Assembly (NCBI GenBank): GCA_934573735.1
Contig: CAKTMC010000001.1
Span: forward strand, 186,001-250,000
Source: an uncultured Oscillospiraceae bacterium
Lineage (GTDB): Bacteria > Bacillota > Clostridia > Oscillospirales > Oscillospiraceae
Length of the DNA stretch: 64,000 nt
Direction: 5' to 3'
Each line of letters opens with the position of its first letter. Position 1 is the stretch's first letter. Below are positions 33,126-41,217 of the stretch, piece by piece. The position numbers were made by a program, and so were the translations under genes. The notes beneath the pieces were generated by a model. That model searched no databases and was not told the DNA's origin. It saw only the letters and a program-made list of their open reading frames with translations.

Positions 33126-35009
33126 ATGCTTGGTATCATATGGTTTATGCTCTGGCAGGCGCTGGGCATGGGGCTTGCATATAAATATTTTGCAGAGAAG
33201 CGGCGCTGCGTCCGTATATGGCTGGGCAGCGCAGCGGGGAGCGTGCTGTCCATGTGGGCGCCCATTCCCTTTGCCTTCGCCCTCGGCTTTACGCTCAAGG
33301 CGCATCTTGCGGCGCTTGCTCTTGGGCTTATTATAGCACTTGCCGCCCTGCGCTGTCGCCGTAAGTCGCCAATAGTCACCGAGGCGGCTCCCGCGGGCAG
33401 CGACCGGGCGCTTGCTCTTCTGCTTCCGCCCTTTCTCCTGCTGTGTACATATATCCTCATCACGCATACGCTTATCAGCTATAGCTCCGGGCTATACAGC
33501 GGTCAATGCAGCTACGGAGATATGTGTATGCACCTCGGCTTTATCACCTCGATGGCGGAGCAGGGCAGCTTCCCTTTTGAGTACAGTATTCTCCCCGGAA
33601 CGCGGCTTTGCTATCCCTTCCTCTGCGACAGCGTCTCCGCAAGCCTGTACCTGCTCGGTACGCCGCTGCGCACGGCGTATATATTCCCGATGCTCTTTGC
33701 GCTCTCGCAGGTCCTTTGCGGGGTCTGGTTTCTCGCGCGTGAAATCGTCCGCCGCCGCGGGGCGGCCGTACTGGCGTTTCTGCTGTTTTTCCTCAACGGC
33801 GGACTCGGCATGATATATTTTATAAACGACTACAGCCTCTCGGAGCTTTTCACCGGCTTTTATACCACGCCGACCAATCTCACCGAGCGCGGTATGCGTT
33901 GGGTCAACGTCATTGCGGATATGCTGCTGCCGCAGAGGGCGACGCTGTTCGGCTGGGCGGCGCTGTTTGCGGTCCTGTATCTTCTATATCGCGCCGTATT
34001 TCGCGGTGAGGAGCGCTCATGGCTCCCGGCGGGCATATTCGGCGGACTTCTGCCGATGATACACACGCACTCATATTTTGCGCTTGGGCTTATCGCCTTT
34101 TGCTGGCTCATATATTCGCTCTGCCGCGACGGGCTGAGCATGGCATGGTTTCGCCGCTGGCTCCGCTTCGGGCTTCCGGCGCTGCTCATCGCCCTGCCGC
34201 AGCTCATGCTCTGGACTCTGCGCTCGGTCGAGGGCAACTCGCATTTTCTGCGCATCGGTATAGATTGGGTCAATCAGGGGCAGGAAAACTGGTTCTGGTT
34301 CTGGTTCAAGAATGTCGGCATCGTGTTTATCGCCGCGCCGCTTGCGCTCATCTTCTGCCCGCGTGAGCAGCGCGCCGTGTTCTCCGGGGCGGCATTCATA
34401 TTCCTTCTCGGCGAATTCGTCCTCTTTCAGCCGAACCCATATGACAACAACAAGCTTTTCTACGTCGCCTATCTTTTCGCCTGCTTCCTCTCTGCGGATT
34501 TTATCATGCTCTGCGCGGAGAAGCTGCGCAAAAGCTCTGTACGCGCCTTGTTTTTGAGCATAGTTCTCATAATCGGCACAAATGCCGCAGTCTTTACGCT
34601 TGCGCGTGAGACAGTCTCGGGCTTACCGGGCTATGCCTACCGCCTCTTCAGCCCGGAGGAGGTCGAGGCTGCGGAATACATAAGCGACAGCACCGCGCCG
34701 GACGCGATATTTCTCAGCGCCGACAATCACAATAACACCGTCGCCGTGCTGACCGGACGCAGCATCGTCTGCGGCAGCCCATCATACTTATATTATCACG
34801 GGCTTGACTACAAGGGCGCGCAGTCCGACGCTCGGGCGATGCTGACCGATGCCGAGTCCTTTGAACGTCTGCGCGGCGAATACGCGGTAAGCTATGTGTA
34901 TTTCGGCTATGTCGAGCGCGCTCTCAGCGGGAATATCTACGACTATCTCTGCGAAAATTACCCGATTGCTTTCTCAAACGACGCTGTCACGATATTCGCG
35001 CTGAAGTGA
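33126..35009 (+). CDS. Large polytopic membrane protein, GT-C glycosyltransferase-like
   Basis: The 627-residue protein has about 12 hydrophobic segments and a soluble C-terminal tail of about 110 residues. The first large external loop contains CSYGDMCMHLGF, an acidic motif placed as in GT-C enzymes, which use lipid-phosphate sugar donors. HTHSYFALG and EYISDSTAPDAIFLS (in the tail) also recur in such proteins. I cannot name a family with confidence. The start at 33126 follows GGGAGGA. The gene is monocistronic, with no cell-wall sugar genes beside it. Confidence 0.6.
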   Translation: MLGIIWFMLWQALGMGLAYKYFAEKRRCVRIWLGSAAGSVLSMWAPIPFAFALGFTLKAHLAALALGLIIALAALRCRRKSPIVTEAAPAGSDRALALLLPPFLLLCTYILITHTLISYSSGLYSGQCSYGDMCMHLGFITSMAEQGSFPFEYSILPGTRLCYPFLCDSVSASLYLLGTPLRTAYIFPMLFALSQVLCGVWFLAREIVRRRGAAVLAFLLFFLNGGLGMIYFINDYSLSELFTGFYTTPTNLTERGMRWVNVIADMLLPQRATLFGWAALFAVLYLLYRAVFRGEERSWLPAGIFGGLLPMIHTHSYFALGLIAFCWLIYSLCRDGLSMAWFRRWLRFGLPALLIALPQLMLWTLRSVEGNSHFLRIGIDWVNQGQENWFWFWFKNVGIVFIAAPLALIFCPREQRAVFSGAAFIFLLGEFVLFQPNPYDNNKLFYVAYLFACFLSADFIMLCAEKLRKSSVRALFLSIVLIIGTNAAVFTLARETVSGLPGYAYRLFSPEEVEAAEYISDSTAPDAIFLSADNHNNTVAVLTGRSIVCGSPSYLYYHGLDYKGAQSDARAMLTDAESFERLRGEYAVSYVYFGYVERALSGNIYDYLCENYPIAFSNDAVTIFALK

Positions 35010-35072
35010 TATATCTTCCATACGTTGACTACAACGTTATGGGCTGATATTTTTCGGATAAGCTCAAAAAAG

Positions 35073-35234
35073 AGCCTGTAGACAAAGCTGTCGGCAATGT
35101 ATAGAATTGCATGGGGAGAGTGCAGAGAGGGGACGGGAGTCCCCTTTCTGCGTTCAATCCAAGCTTATTCAGGAGTGTTTTTGAATACTCCTGAATAAGC
35201 TTTCAAGGCGTCGAACTTTGTCGACGCCTTGAAA
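35073..35234 (+). repeat. Terminator-associated repeat, copy C (162 bp)
   Basis: This is a full copy with three hairpins: the 13-bp GCAGA...TCTGC stem (about 35123-35152), the 15-bp AGCTTATTCAGGAGT stem (about 35162-35201) and the 14-bp TTTCAAGGCGTCGA stem (35201-35234). Its TTGAAA end merges with the terminator of the RlmI-like gene. Confidence 0.92.
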
Positions 35235-35259
35235 ATCCACCCATGCGGGTGGATTTTTT
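35235..35259 (-). terminator. Terminator of the RlmI-like gene
   Basis: ATCCACCC-ATGC-GGGTGGAT with T runs on both strands. It directly adjoins repeat copy C. Confidence 0.85.
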
Positions 35260-36487
35260 ACACTACCTGGAATATATAGAATTTCAGATAATCCGTCTCC
35301 GGGACGCTCCATAAAATCGGATGATCCGGAGCCTGCTGCCGTGCTTCTATCTGCCGAAGCTCTACACCGGCATCGAGTGCGGCGGACTTGAGCATTTTGA
35401 CAAAAAGCTCGGAGGGCATAAAGTGGCTGCACGAGGCGGTGGCGAAATATCCGCCTCGCGGCAGAAGCCTCAGTGCCCGGAGATTTATCTCCTTATATCC
35501 GCGCTCCGCGCCCGAGACGGTCTTGCGCGACTTCGTAAACGCCGGCGGGTCAAGGATTATGAAGTCAAATGGAGCTTTCCCAGCCTTCTCAAGCTCGGGC
35601 AGAAGGTCAAATACGTCCGCCACCATGAAGTCCATCCTGTCGTCAAGCCCGTTGCGGTGTGCGTTCGCCCGCGCCATCTCGATTGCCGCCGCCGAGACGT
35701 CCACCGCCGTGACGTGCTCTGCGCCGCCGAGGGCTGCGTTTAGTGCAAAGGAGCCGGTATGCGTAAAGCAGTCAAGCACGCGGCGACCCTTTGCGAGCCG
35801 TGCGACGGCGAGTCGGTTATATTTCTGGTCGAGGAAGAAGCCGGTTTTCTGCCCATTCTCCACGTCCACACGGTAAAACACGCCGTTTTCGCATATCTCG
35901 GTCACAGGCGAGGCGGGATGCGTTTCACCGGGCAGCTCAAACCAGCCCTTATACTGCTCCATGCCCTCAAGTGCGCGGATAGCTACGTCGTTGCGCTCGA
36001 AAATGCCGCGTATGTCCTGCCCGTCCTCGCGGAGCACCTCGACAAGCAGCGGGAAAAGCATATCCTTTATTCTCTCCATGCCGACGGACAGGGTCTGCAC
36101 TACCAAAAGCTCCGAAAATCTGTCCACGGTCAGCCCGGGAAAGCCGTCCGCCTCGCCGAAAATCACGCGGCTGCAGCTTATATCCTCGCGCATGACGGTT
36201 TTGCGATAGTCCCATGCATATTTAATGCGCCGCTTCCAGAAGGCCGCGTCAAATTTATCGTTTGCGTTGCGCGAGATGAGCCGGATGCGTATCTTGCTCT
36301 CAAGGCTCAAAAAGCCGGTGCCGAGGTACTTGCCGCCCTCGGTGACAGCGTCCACGAGCGTACCGTTTTGGATATCCTCCGCCACGGAAATGACCTCTGC
36401 CGCGTATATCCATGGATGCCCCTGCGACACCCAGCGTGCGCCCTTTTGAGTTATTATAAAGCGCGGAAAATCGCGTGCTGTTTTCAT
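35258..36487 (-). CDS. RlmI-like 23S rRNA (cytosine-5) methyltransferase
   Basis: The protein has 409 residues from the chosen ATG. An N-terminal PUA-type RNA-binding domain (KGARWVSQGHPWIYAAEV) precedes a Rossmann methyltransferase domain. SAM motif I is VLDCFTHTGSFALNAALGGA, and the catalytic-strand motif is LDPPAFTKS. RlmI methylates C1962 of 23S rRNA in Escherichia coli; Clostridia usually have one or two such paralogues, so the exact site is uncertain. The start at 36487 is chosen where the homologous part begins; its ribosome site (AAGGCGG) is weak, and a start near 36520 is possible. Confidence 0.85.
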   Translation of the reverse strand: MKTARDFPRFIITQKGARWVSQGHPWIYAAEVISVAEDIQNGTLVDAVTEGGKYLGTGFLSLESKIRIRLISRNANDKFDAAFWKRRIKYAWDYRKTVMREDISCSRVIFGEADGFPGLTVDRFSELLVVQTLSVGMERIKDMLFPLLVEVLREDGQDIRGIFERNDVAIRALEGMEQYKGWFELPGETHPASPVTEICENGVFYRVDVENGQKTGFFLDQKYNRLAVARLAKGRRVLDCFTHTGSFALNAALGGAEHVTAVDVSAAAIEMARANAHRNGLDDRMDFMVADVFDLLPELEKAGKAPFDFIILDPPAFTKSRKTVSGAERGYKEINLRALRLLPRGGYFATASCSHFMPSELFVKMLKSAALDAGVELRQIEARQQAPDHPILWSVPETDYLKFYIFQVV

Positions 36488-36551
36488 TCTAAATACCGCC
36501 TTATGATTTTTTCGCTCCATTTTACCACGCGAAATGCTCTTACACAAGAAA

Positions 36552-36581
36552 AAACTCCGCCATGTGAGCATGACGGAGTTT
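36552..36581 (-). terminator. Terminator of the TRAP operon
   Basis: AAACTCCG and CGGAGTTT enclose CATG-TGAG-CATG with one bulged base pair. A T-rich tract follows on the minus strand. Confidence 0.8.
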
Positions 36582-36592
36582 ATTTATCGGGA

Positions 36593-37900
36593 TCAGGCGC
36601 CGTAAATCAGATCCGGAACTATCGTTATAAGGATCGGGCAGAAGGTCAGCAGCAGCAGGACTGCCAGCAGACACAGGATAAACGGCCAGACCTCCTTGAG
36701 GAATTCGCTGATGGGGCACTTGGTAATGCCGCAGGTGGTGAACATCATGGAGCCGAAGGGAGGAGTAATACCGCCGATCATGATGTTGACTATCATGACA
36801 AGACCGAAGTGGATGGTATCGACGCCGAGCTTCTGCGCAACGGGCAGGAGCAGCGGGGTTGTGATCATCAGGGCAGCGCCGCCCTCGAGGAACATACCGA
36901 GAATGAGAAGCACGACGTTGCAGAGCATGAGGAACACATACTTATTGCTGGTAAGTGCAAGTATGCCGTTTGCAACGAGCTTCGGAATGTTGACCCAGCT
37001 CAGGTACTGACCGAAAACGCTGGCGCTGACCATGATGAGGACAACGCTGGAGGTACCGGCGATGGTATCGAGCAGGATGGGAATAAAGTGCTTTTTGAAG
37101 CTAAGTCTGCGGTAGATAAGTCCGCCGACGATGAAGCAGTAGATAACCGCAACCGCACCGCCCTCGGAGGGGGTGAACATACCGAGACGCATACCGATAA
37201 TGATACCGAAGGGGAAGAAAAGACCCCAGAAGGATATGAACGCCTGCTTGAGTATCTCGCTGGCCTTCGGGAACTTGTCTCTGGTGGTGGGGTAGTTACG
37301 CTTCTTTGCGATGATGGCGACAACTATCATCATGGAGATGGACATCAGTATGCCGGGGATATAGCCTGCGGCAAAGACCTTGCCCAAGGATACCTGCGCG
37401 AGCAGGCAGTAGACAATGAGGTTGACTCCGGGGGGGATGACGGGGGTGGCGGCAGACGAGGCAGCGGTGATGGCCGCGGAGAATGCCTTGGAATAACCAC
37501 GTCTCTCCATCTCGGGAACGAGCATCTTGGACTGCATTGCACAGTCGGCGTTTGCAGAGCCGGAGCAGCCGCCCATCAGCATGGACAGCAGCACGTTGAC
37601 CTGCGCAAGACCGCCGCGCATATGACCGGTAACACACTCACAGAAGTCCATTAGCTTTTCACTTATGCCGCCGAAGTTCATGACGGAGCCCGCCATGATG
37701 AAGAAGGGTATCGCCAGCAGCGAGAAGGACTGAGTCGAGTTCATGACCTTCTGGAGAATAAGCCAGGGCTTGGAGGTGGTGTCGATAACGAGGAAGTAGA
37801 AGAAGGTGGCGCCGAAGAGCGAGTAAACTATCGGCATACCCATGAAGTAGAGGATGAATACCAGGAATATGGGGATAAGATCTATAAATGTCAATGTCAT
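36593..37900 (-). CDS. dctM: TRAP transporter large permease (DctM)
   Basis: The 435-residue membrane subunit has about 12 hydrophobic helices and carries out ion-coupled solute transport. Family segments include GMPIVYSLFGATF, FFIMAGSVMNFGGISEKLM, GGCSGSANADCAMQSKMLVPEM and ITPPFGSMMFTTCGI. Its ATG overlaps the dctQ stop by one base (TAATG), which indicates translational coupling. TRAP systems import carboxylates, sialic acid or related acids; the substrate is not fixed here. Confidence 0.93.
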   Translation of the reverse strand: MTLTFIDLIPIFLVFILYFMGMPIVYSLFGATFFYFLVIDTTSKPWLILQKVMNSTQSFSLLAIPFFIMAGSVMNFGGISEKLMDFCECVTGHMRGGLAQVNVLLSMLMGGCSGSANADCAMQSKMLVPEMERRGYSKAFSAAITAASSAATPVIPPGVNLIVYCLLAQVSLGKVFAAGYIPGILMSISMMIVVAIIAKKRNYPTTRDKFPKASEILKQAFISFWGLFFPFGIIIGMRLGMFTPSEGGAVAVIYCFIVGGLIYRRLSFKKHFIPILLDTIAGTSSVVLIMVSASVFGQYLSWVNIPKLVANGILALTSNKYVFLMLCNVVLLILGMFLEGGAALMITTPLLLPVAQKLGVDTIHFGLVMIVNIMIGGITPPFGSMMFTTCGITKCPISEFLKEVWPFILCLLAVLLLLTFCPILITIVPDLIYGA

Positions 37901-38451
37901 TAGAAATTACCCTCCTCTACCTTGTAATCGCCGTCGTCATCGCTGGGTTTGACCTTTATGATATGCAGTCTGTCAGTCAGCAAGAACCAAATGGAGTAGA
38001 TAACGGAAAGGCCGAAGCCGATAGGCACGGCAATGCCGACCCACCATCTGGGGAAACGCAGAATGTCAGACACATAGGGCTTATACACGCCGCGAACGTA
38101 TATAAGGTTGTGAACATATTGAATACTGATAACCGTCAGCATGATGAGAACTGCAAGCTCGAGCACGCTGATGATATCCTGAACTACCGCTCTAGTCTTG
38201 GGCTTGAGCGCGTTGGTGACAATATCAACACCAAGATGGGCGTGCTTACGGTATGCATACGCGCTGCCTATAAACACCGTCCAGACAAAGAGGCCGGTGA
38301 CGACCTCGTCGTTCCACTGGAGAGGGTGGTTGAAGAAGTAGCGCATAATTACGTTGAGGTTCGCGATAACAACGCAGGCCGTAAGAGTAGCGCCGGTGAT
38401 GATAGCGTCAAGGTTTCTGATAATCTTTTTGGGAGTGATTTTTTTCTTCAT
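37900..38451 (-). CDS. dctQ: TRAP transporter small permease (DctQ)
   Basis: The 183-residue protein has four hydrophobic helices with the DctQ pattern NVIMRYFFNHPLQWNDEVV and VFIGSAYAYRKHAHLGVDIV. The basic N-terminus KKKITPKKIIRN and acidic C-terminal tail are cytoplasmic. It sits between dctP and dctM, and a stem-loop separates it from dctP. Confidence 0.9.
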   Translation of the reverse strand: MKKKITPKKIIRNLDAIITGATLTACVVIANLNVIMRYFFNHPLQWNDEVVTGLFVWTVFIGSAYAYRKHAHLGVDIVTNALKPKTRAVVQDIISVLELAVLIMLTVISIQYVHNLIYVRGVYKPYVSDILRFPRWWVGIAVPIGFGLSVIYSIWFLLTDRLHIIKVKPSDDDGDYKVEEGNF

Positions 38452-38518
38452 ACTCAGTAAAAATATCCTTATCCGATTCTTGTCTTAACGCTTTTTGAAC
38501 ATACTTATAACCTGACAC

Positions 38519-38544
38519 GGACTGCCCGATAATTCAGGCAGTCC
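38519..38544 (-). promoter_or_regulatory. Intercistronic stem-loop between dctP and dctQ
   Basis: GGACTGCC and GGCAGTCC pair across 10 bases. It lacks a strong T run, so it probably stabilises dctP mRNA and lowers permease expression. Confidence 0.6.
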
Positions 38545-38586
38545 TGTCACCAAATGAACTAATTAAATGCTGCTTAGCTGCTGAAA

Positions 38587-39705
38587 TCAGCCGTTGTTTG
38601 CACGGTACTCAGCGACCAGCTTGGTCAGCTCATCATATGCCTCGTAGGTGGAGCCGTACTCGGAGACGATCCAGTCGATAACGGGCTTGCAGGCTTCCTG
38701 GAAAGCGGCGAGGTCAACGTCGTTCCAAGTAACACCATGCTCCTTGAGCATTGCGATCTGAGTAGCCTCGTCGTCCTGGCAGGAGTTCTGCTCCCACATG
38801 CCGCACTCGTAAGCGCAGTCCTCGATGATCTTCTGGTACTTCTCGGGGATGGTCTGCCATACGTCCTCAGGCATGAACAGCCAACGGGTGGCGATCAGGT
38901 GGTTGGTGGAGGCAACCTTCTTAACGAGCTCGTAGGGCTCGCCGGCGCCGGCCAGAGTGGAGACGGAGCCTTCGAAGCCTTCAACAACACCCTGCTGGAT
39001 AGCTGCAAGGCAGTCGGTGAAGCCCATGACGACGGGAGTCGCGCCAAGGCACTCAAGGGTCTTTGCGAACAGTGCGGAGGAGGTAGCGCGGAACTGGTGG
39101 CCCTTCAGGTCTTCCGGAGTGTAAACGTCAAGGTTGGAGCAGACGGAGCGGAAACCAAAGGAGTAGTGAGTATCAAGGATGTGGATGTTGCTCTCCTTGA
39201 GCTCCTCGATGAGGTTTGCGACGAACTCAGACTCCATGACGTAGTTGTACTCTTCGTTGGTGGCGTACAGCATCGGAGCGATAACCATGGCGGCGTCGCC
39301 GACGTAGTCAGCGAACAGGGAGGGCTCTTCAAGGCCCATCCAGTTTGCGCCGTTGACTGCCTGGGTGACGGAGTCAGCATAGCAGTCGAGCTCGTTGGTG
39401 CCGTAGTAGGTGACGCTGATGTGACCGTCGGTCTTCTCGGTGATCATCTCAGCGAGCTTCTCGGAGGCCTTGTAGTTCCACTCCTTGGGGTTGAAGACGT
39501 TAGAGAACTTTATCTCAAGATAAAAGTCGTCTGCGCCGTCATCGGCATCGTCGGGCTTCTCTGCGGGAGCGTCGGGCTTCTCTGCGGGAGCGTCGGGCTT
39601 CTCTGCGGGAGCGTCGGGCTTCTCTGCGGGAGCGGCAGTCTGACCGCATGCGCAAAGCGCGAATACCATAACCAGTGCGAGAAGCAGGGCAATGATTTTC
39701 TTCAT
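38587..39705 (-). CDS. dctP: TRAP transporter substrate-binding lipoprotein (DctP)
   Basis: The 372-residue binding protein has a lipobox ALCAC with the lipidated cysteine at residue 20. A linker made of four exact PAEKPDA-type repeats (about residues 26-53) precedes the DctP fold. The DctP segments GHQFRATSSALFAKTLECLGATPVVM and EGFEGSVSTLAGAGEPYELVK cover the ligand site. The ATG at 39705 follows GGAGAAAA. The ligand is probably an organic acid, but binding residues alone do not settle it. Confidence 0.92.
   Translation of the reverse strand: MKKIIALLLALVMVFALCACGQTAAPAEKPDAPAEKPDAPAEKPDAPAEKPDDADDGADDFYLEIKFSNVFNPKEWNYKASEKLAEMITEKTDGHISVTYYGTNELDCYADSVTQAVNGANWMGLEEPSLFADYVGDAAMVIAPMLYATNEEYNYVMESEFVANLIEELKESNIHILDTHYSFGFRSVCSNLDVYTPEDLKGHQFRATSSALFAKTLECLGATPVVMGFTDCLAAIQQGVVEGFEGSVSTLAGAGEPYELVKKVASTNHLIATRWLFMPEDVWQTIPEKYQKIIEDCAYECGMWEQNSCQDDEATQIAMLKEHGVTWNDVDLAAFQEACKPVIDWIVSEYGSTYEAYDELTKLVAEYRANNG
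39549..39632 (-). repeat. Four tandem 21-bp repeats in the dctP linker
   Basis: TCGGGCTTCTCTGCGGGAGC recurs four times at a 21-base period and encodes PAEKPDA. The copies are identical at DNA level, which suggests recent slippage. Confidence 0.9.
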
Positions 39706-39775
39706 TTTGTTTTCTCCTTCAAAATTTTTCTTTCCGCACACCGCAGCATATTCTTAAACAAGAGTTAAAAAATAT

Positions 39776-39829
39776 GTTAACGATGTGTTAACGCTCTTGA
39801 ATAGTATCGCTAATTTCGCGCTTTGTCAA
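39776..39829 (-). promoter_or_regulatory. Promoter of the TRAP operon with twin GTTAAC sites
   Basis: TTGACA (39824-39829), a 17-bp spacer and TACTAT (39801-39806) on the minus strand. Just downstream, two GTTAAC hexamers (39776-39781 and 39787-39792) are spaced 11 bp apart, one helical turn, as expected for a repressor site. Confidence 0.7.
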
Positions 39830-40029
39830 TGAAAACGCCGGGTCAAGGTAAATTTTCGGAGAACTGCACTAATTTGGGGCTTTCATTTTGGTGTAGATAT
39901 TTTTTTAACGTTAATAAAAGTGCGAAATGCTTGAGGCTTCAAGATTTGTTTGCCATTTCGGGTGCAATGTGCTATTATTTAGCCGAAGTCAGAAAATATT
40001 ACAAATCGGATAGTTATTTGAATAGTCTA

Positions 40030-40058
40030 TTGAGCAGTCTATAAGTATTGCTTATTAT
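40030..40058 (+). promoter_or_regulatory. Promoter of the YcxB-like gene
   Basis: TTGAGC (40030-40035), a 17-bp spacer and TATTAT (40053-40058). An alternative TTGCCA-17-TATTAT lies at 39950-39978. Confidence 0.55.
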
Positions 40059-40079
40059 TCAGCCCGCACGGAGGAATAA

Positions 40080-40655
40080 ATGAAGCCTTTTGAAGTAACA
40101 ATGCAGCACACGGAGGATAGCTTGCTTGCGCTCTCGCGTATGCAGTATGACCTTTTTTGCACCCGTAACCGCATATTCCGCACGATACTGAGCCTTGTGC
40201 TTCTCGTTATCGGCGCGGTCAATTATTCGAGCTGGTGGGGTATTCTCATTATGGCCTACGCCTGCTATCTCACGACGAGCACCTATGTCTCACCCGACCG
40301 CACGGCGCACAAGCTCGCCGCGCAGATAAGGCAGTCCGGCAAGCCCTTCCCCTGCTCGCGCTACCGCTTTGAAAACGGAGGTATGCATATCTTCACCATG
40401 CCCGAAAATGAGCCGCTGTCTCCTCTGCTCTACTCGGAGATCGAGCGCGTGGGCGAAAACGCAAGTTATTTCTTCGTTTTCCGCGACCAGTTCGGCGGCT
40501 ATATGATACCGAAGGCGGAGCTGGGCGACAGGGTCAGCGCCTTCCGCAGCTTTATCGAGGAAAAGACCGGCAAGCCCGTCGCGCTCAAGGCCTCCCCTCT
40601 GCGCCGTATGCTTGCAAATCTCAAGCGCCGCGAGGACGAGCCCTATCATCTGTGA
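40080..40655 (+). CDS. YcxB-like membrane protein
   Basis: The 191-residue protein has a short N-terminal segment, two adjacent hydrophobic helices (about 33-70) and a C-terminal soluble domain (FENGGMHIFTMPENEPLSPLLYSEIERVGE, FVFRDQFGGYMIPKAEL). That domain resembles the YcxB-like domain. Function is unknown. The stop codon TGA at 40653-40655 shares its last two bases with truncated repeat copy D, so the natural C-terminus may have been changed by the repeat. Confidence 0.75.
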   Translation: MKPFEVTMQHTEDSLLALSRMQYDLFCTRNRIFRTILSLVLLVIGAVNYSSWWGILIMAYACYLTTSTYVSPDRTAHKLAAQIRQSGKPFPCSRYRFENGGMHIFTMPENEPLSPLLYSEIERVGENASYFFVFRDQFGGYMIPKAELGDRVSAFRSFIEEKTGKPVALKASPLRRMLANLKRREDEPYHL

Positions 40656-40756
40656 CGGGAGTCCCCTTTCTGCGTTCAATCCGTGCTTATTCAGGAGTGT
40701 TTTTGAATACTCCTGAATAAGTTTTCAAGGCGTCGAACTTTATCGATGCCTTGAAA
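40654..40756 (+). repeat. Terminator-associated repeat, copy D (103 bp, 5'-truncated)
   Basis: The copy begins at GACGGGAGTCCCC, inside the first hairpin, and runs to GCCTTGAAA. The second and third hairpins are complete; the third has a G-T wobble where other copies have G-C. It starts at the stop codon of the YcxB-like gene. Confidence 0.9.
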
Positions 40757-40788
40757 GAGCCTGTGCTTTGCCGCACGCTCTCTTTTTA
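40756..40788 (+). terminator. Terminator adjoining repeat copy D
   Basis: AGAGC and GCTCT plus the inner GTGC and GCAC form a stem, followed by TTTTT. It directly follows the TTGAAA end of the repeat. Confidence 0.7.
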
Positions 40789-40826
40789 TCACATTACATT
40801 ATTCACATGAATATTCTCGTCCGCGT

Positions 40827-41204
40827 TCAGGGTTTTTGCTTGCGCGGCTTCGGCTTTGTGGCGTCATAGCTCATATCGAGCAGCATTTTGATTTGCTCGT
40901 CCGCCGCGCTGCCGTCAAGGGCAACGCTTATCCAGCTGTTTTTATTCATGTGATATGCCGGGAATATGCCCGTCTCGCCGCGAAGAAGCTCAATGAGCAT
41001 GGGCTCACACTTGAGGTTCAGCACGTCGAGCGGCTCCGTGCCGGGAAGCCCCAGCTTATCCCGCGGCACTTCCAGCACGAGTGCAAACCACTTCTTGTTG
41101 CCGCCGTGCCGGAACACCGCATTTTCCGGTGAGCCCAGCCACGGATAGTCCGGCTCCGTGCTGTAATAATCGCGTATGTACTGCTCCAGCTCCGTTCGCG
41201 TCAT
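40827..41204 (-). CDS. MmcQ/YjbR family protein
   Basis: The 125-residue protein has the family layout: TELEQYIRDYYSTEPDYPW at the start, a central KWFALVLEVPRDKLGL, CEPMLIELLRGETGIFPAYHMNKNSWISVAL, and a basic tail. Structures of relatives show a MmcQ/YjbR fold proposed to bind DNA; the function is not known. It lies 13 bp behind the alcohol dehydrogenase gene in the same direction. Confidence 0.85.
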   Translation of the reverse strand: MTRTELEQYIRDYYSTEPDYPWLGSPENAVFRHGGNKKWFALVLEVPRDKLGLPGTEPLDVLNLKCEPMLIELLRGETGIFPAYHMNKNSWISVALDGSAADEQIKMLLDMSYDATKPKPRKQKP

Positions 41205-41217
41205 GCCGCGTTTCTCC

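Larger units (their letters stand above)
39706..40079. other. Intergenic region between dctP and the YcxB-like gene
   Basis: This 374-base, A/T-rich stretch holds the divergent promoters listed separately and the twin GTTAAC sites. An in-frame stretch at 39823-40044 lacks a ribosome site and is crossed by a promoter, so it is not called a gene. Confidence 0.6.

Noticed and set aside
35073..35234. Group II intron or insertion sequence
   Set aside because: The element is about 160 bp with no open frame for a reverse transcriptase or transposase and no domain V-like hairpin. It is listed as a non-autonomous repeat instead.
39549..39632. Tandem 21-bp repeats as a CRISPR array
   Set aside because: The repeats are directly adjacent without spacers and lie in frame inside the dctP lipoprotein linker.
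39823..40044. 73-codon plus-strand frame between dctP and the YcxB-like gene
   Set aside because: It has no ribosome site, its start lies within the TRAP promoter, and a second promoter crosses it.
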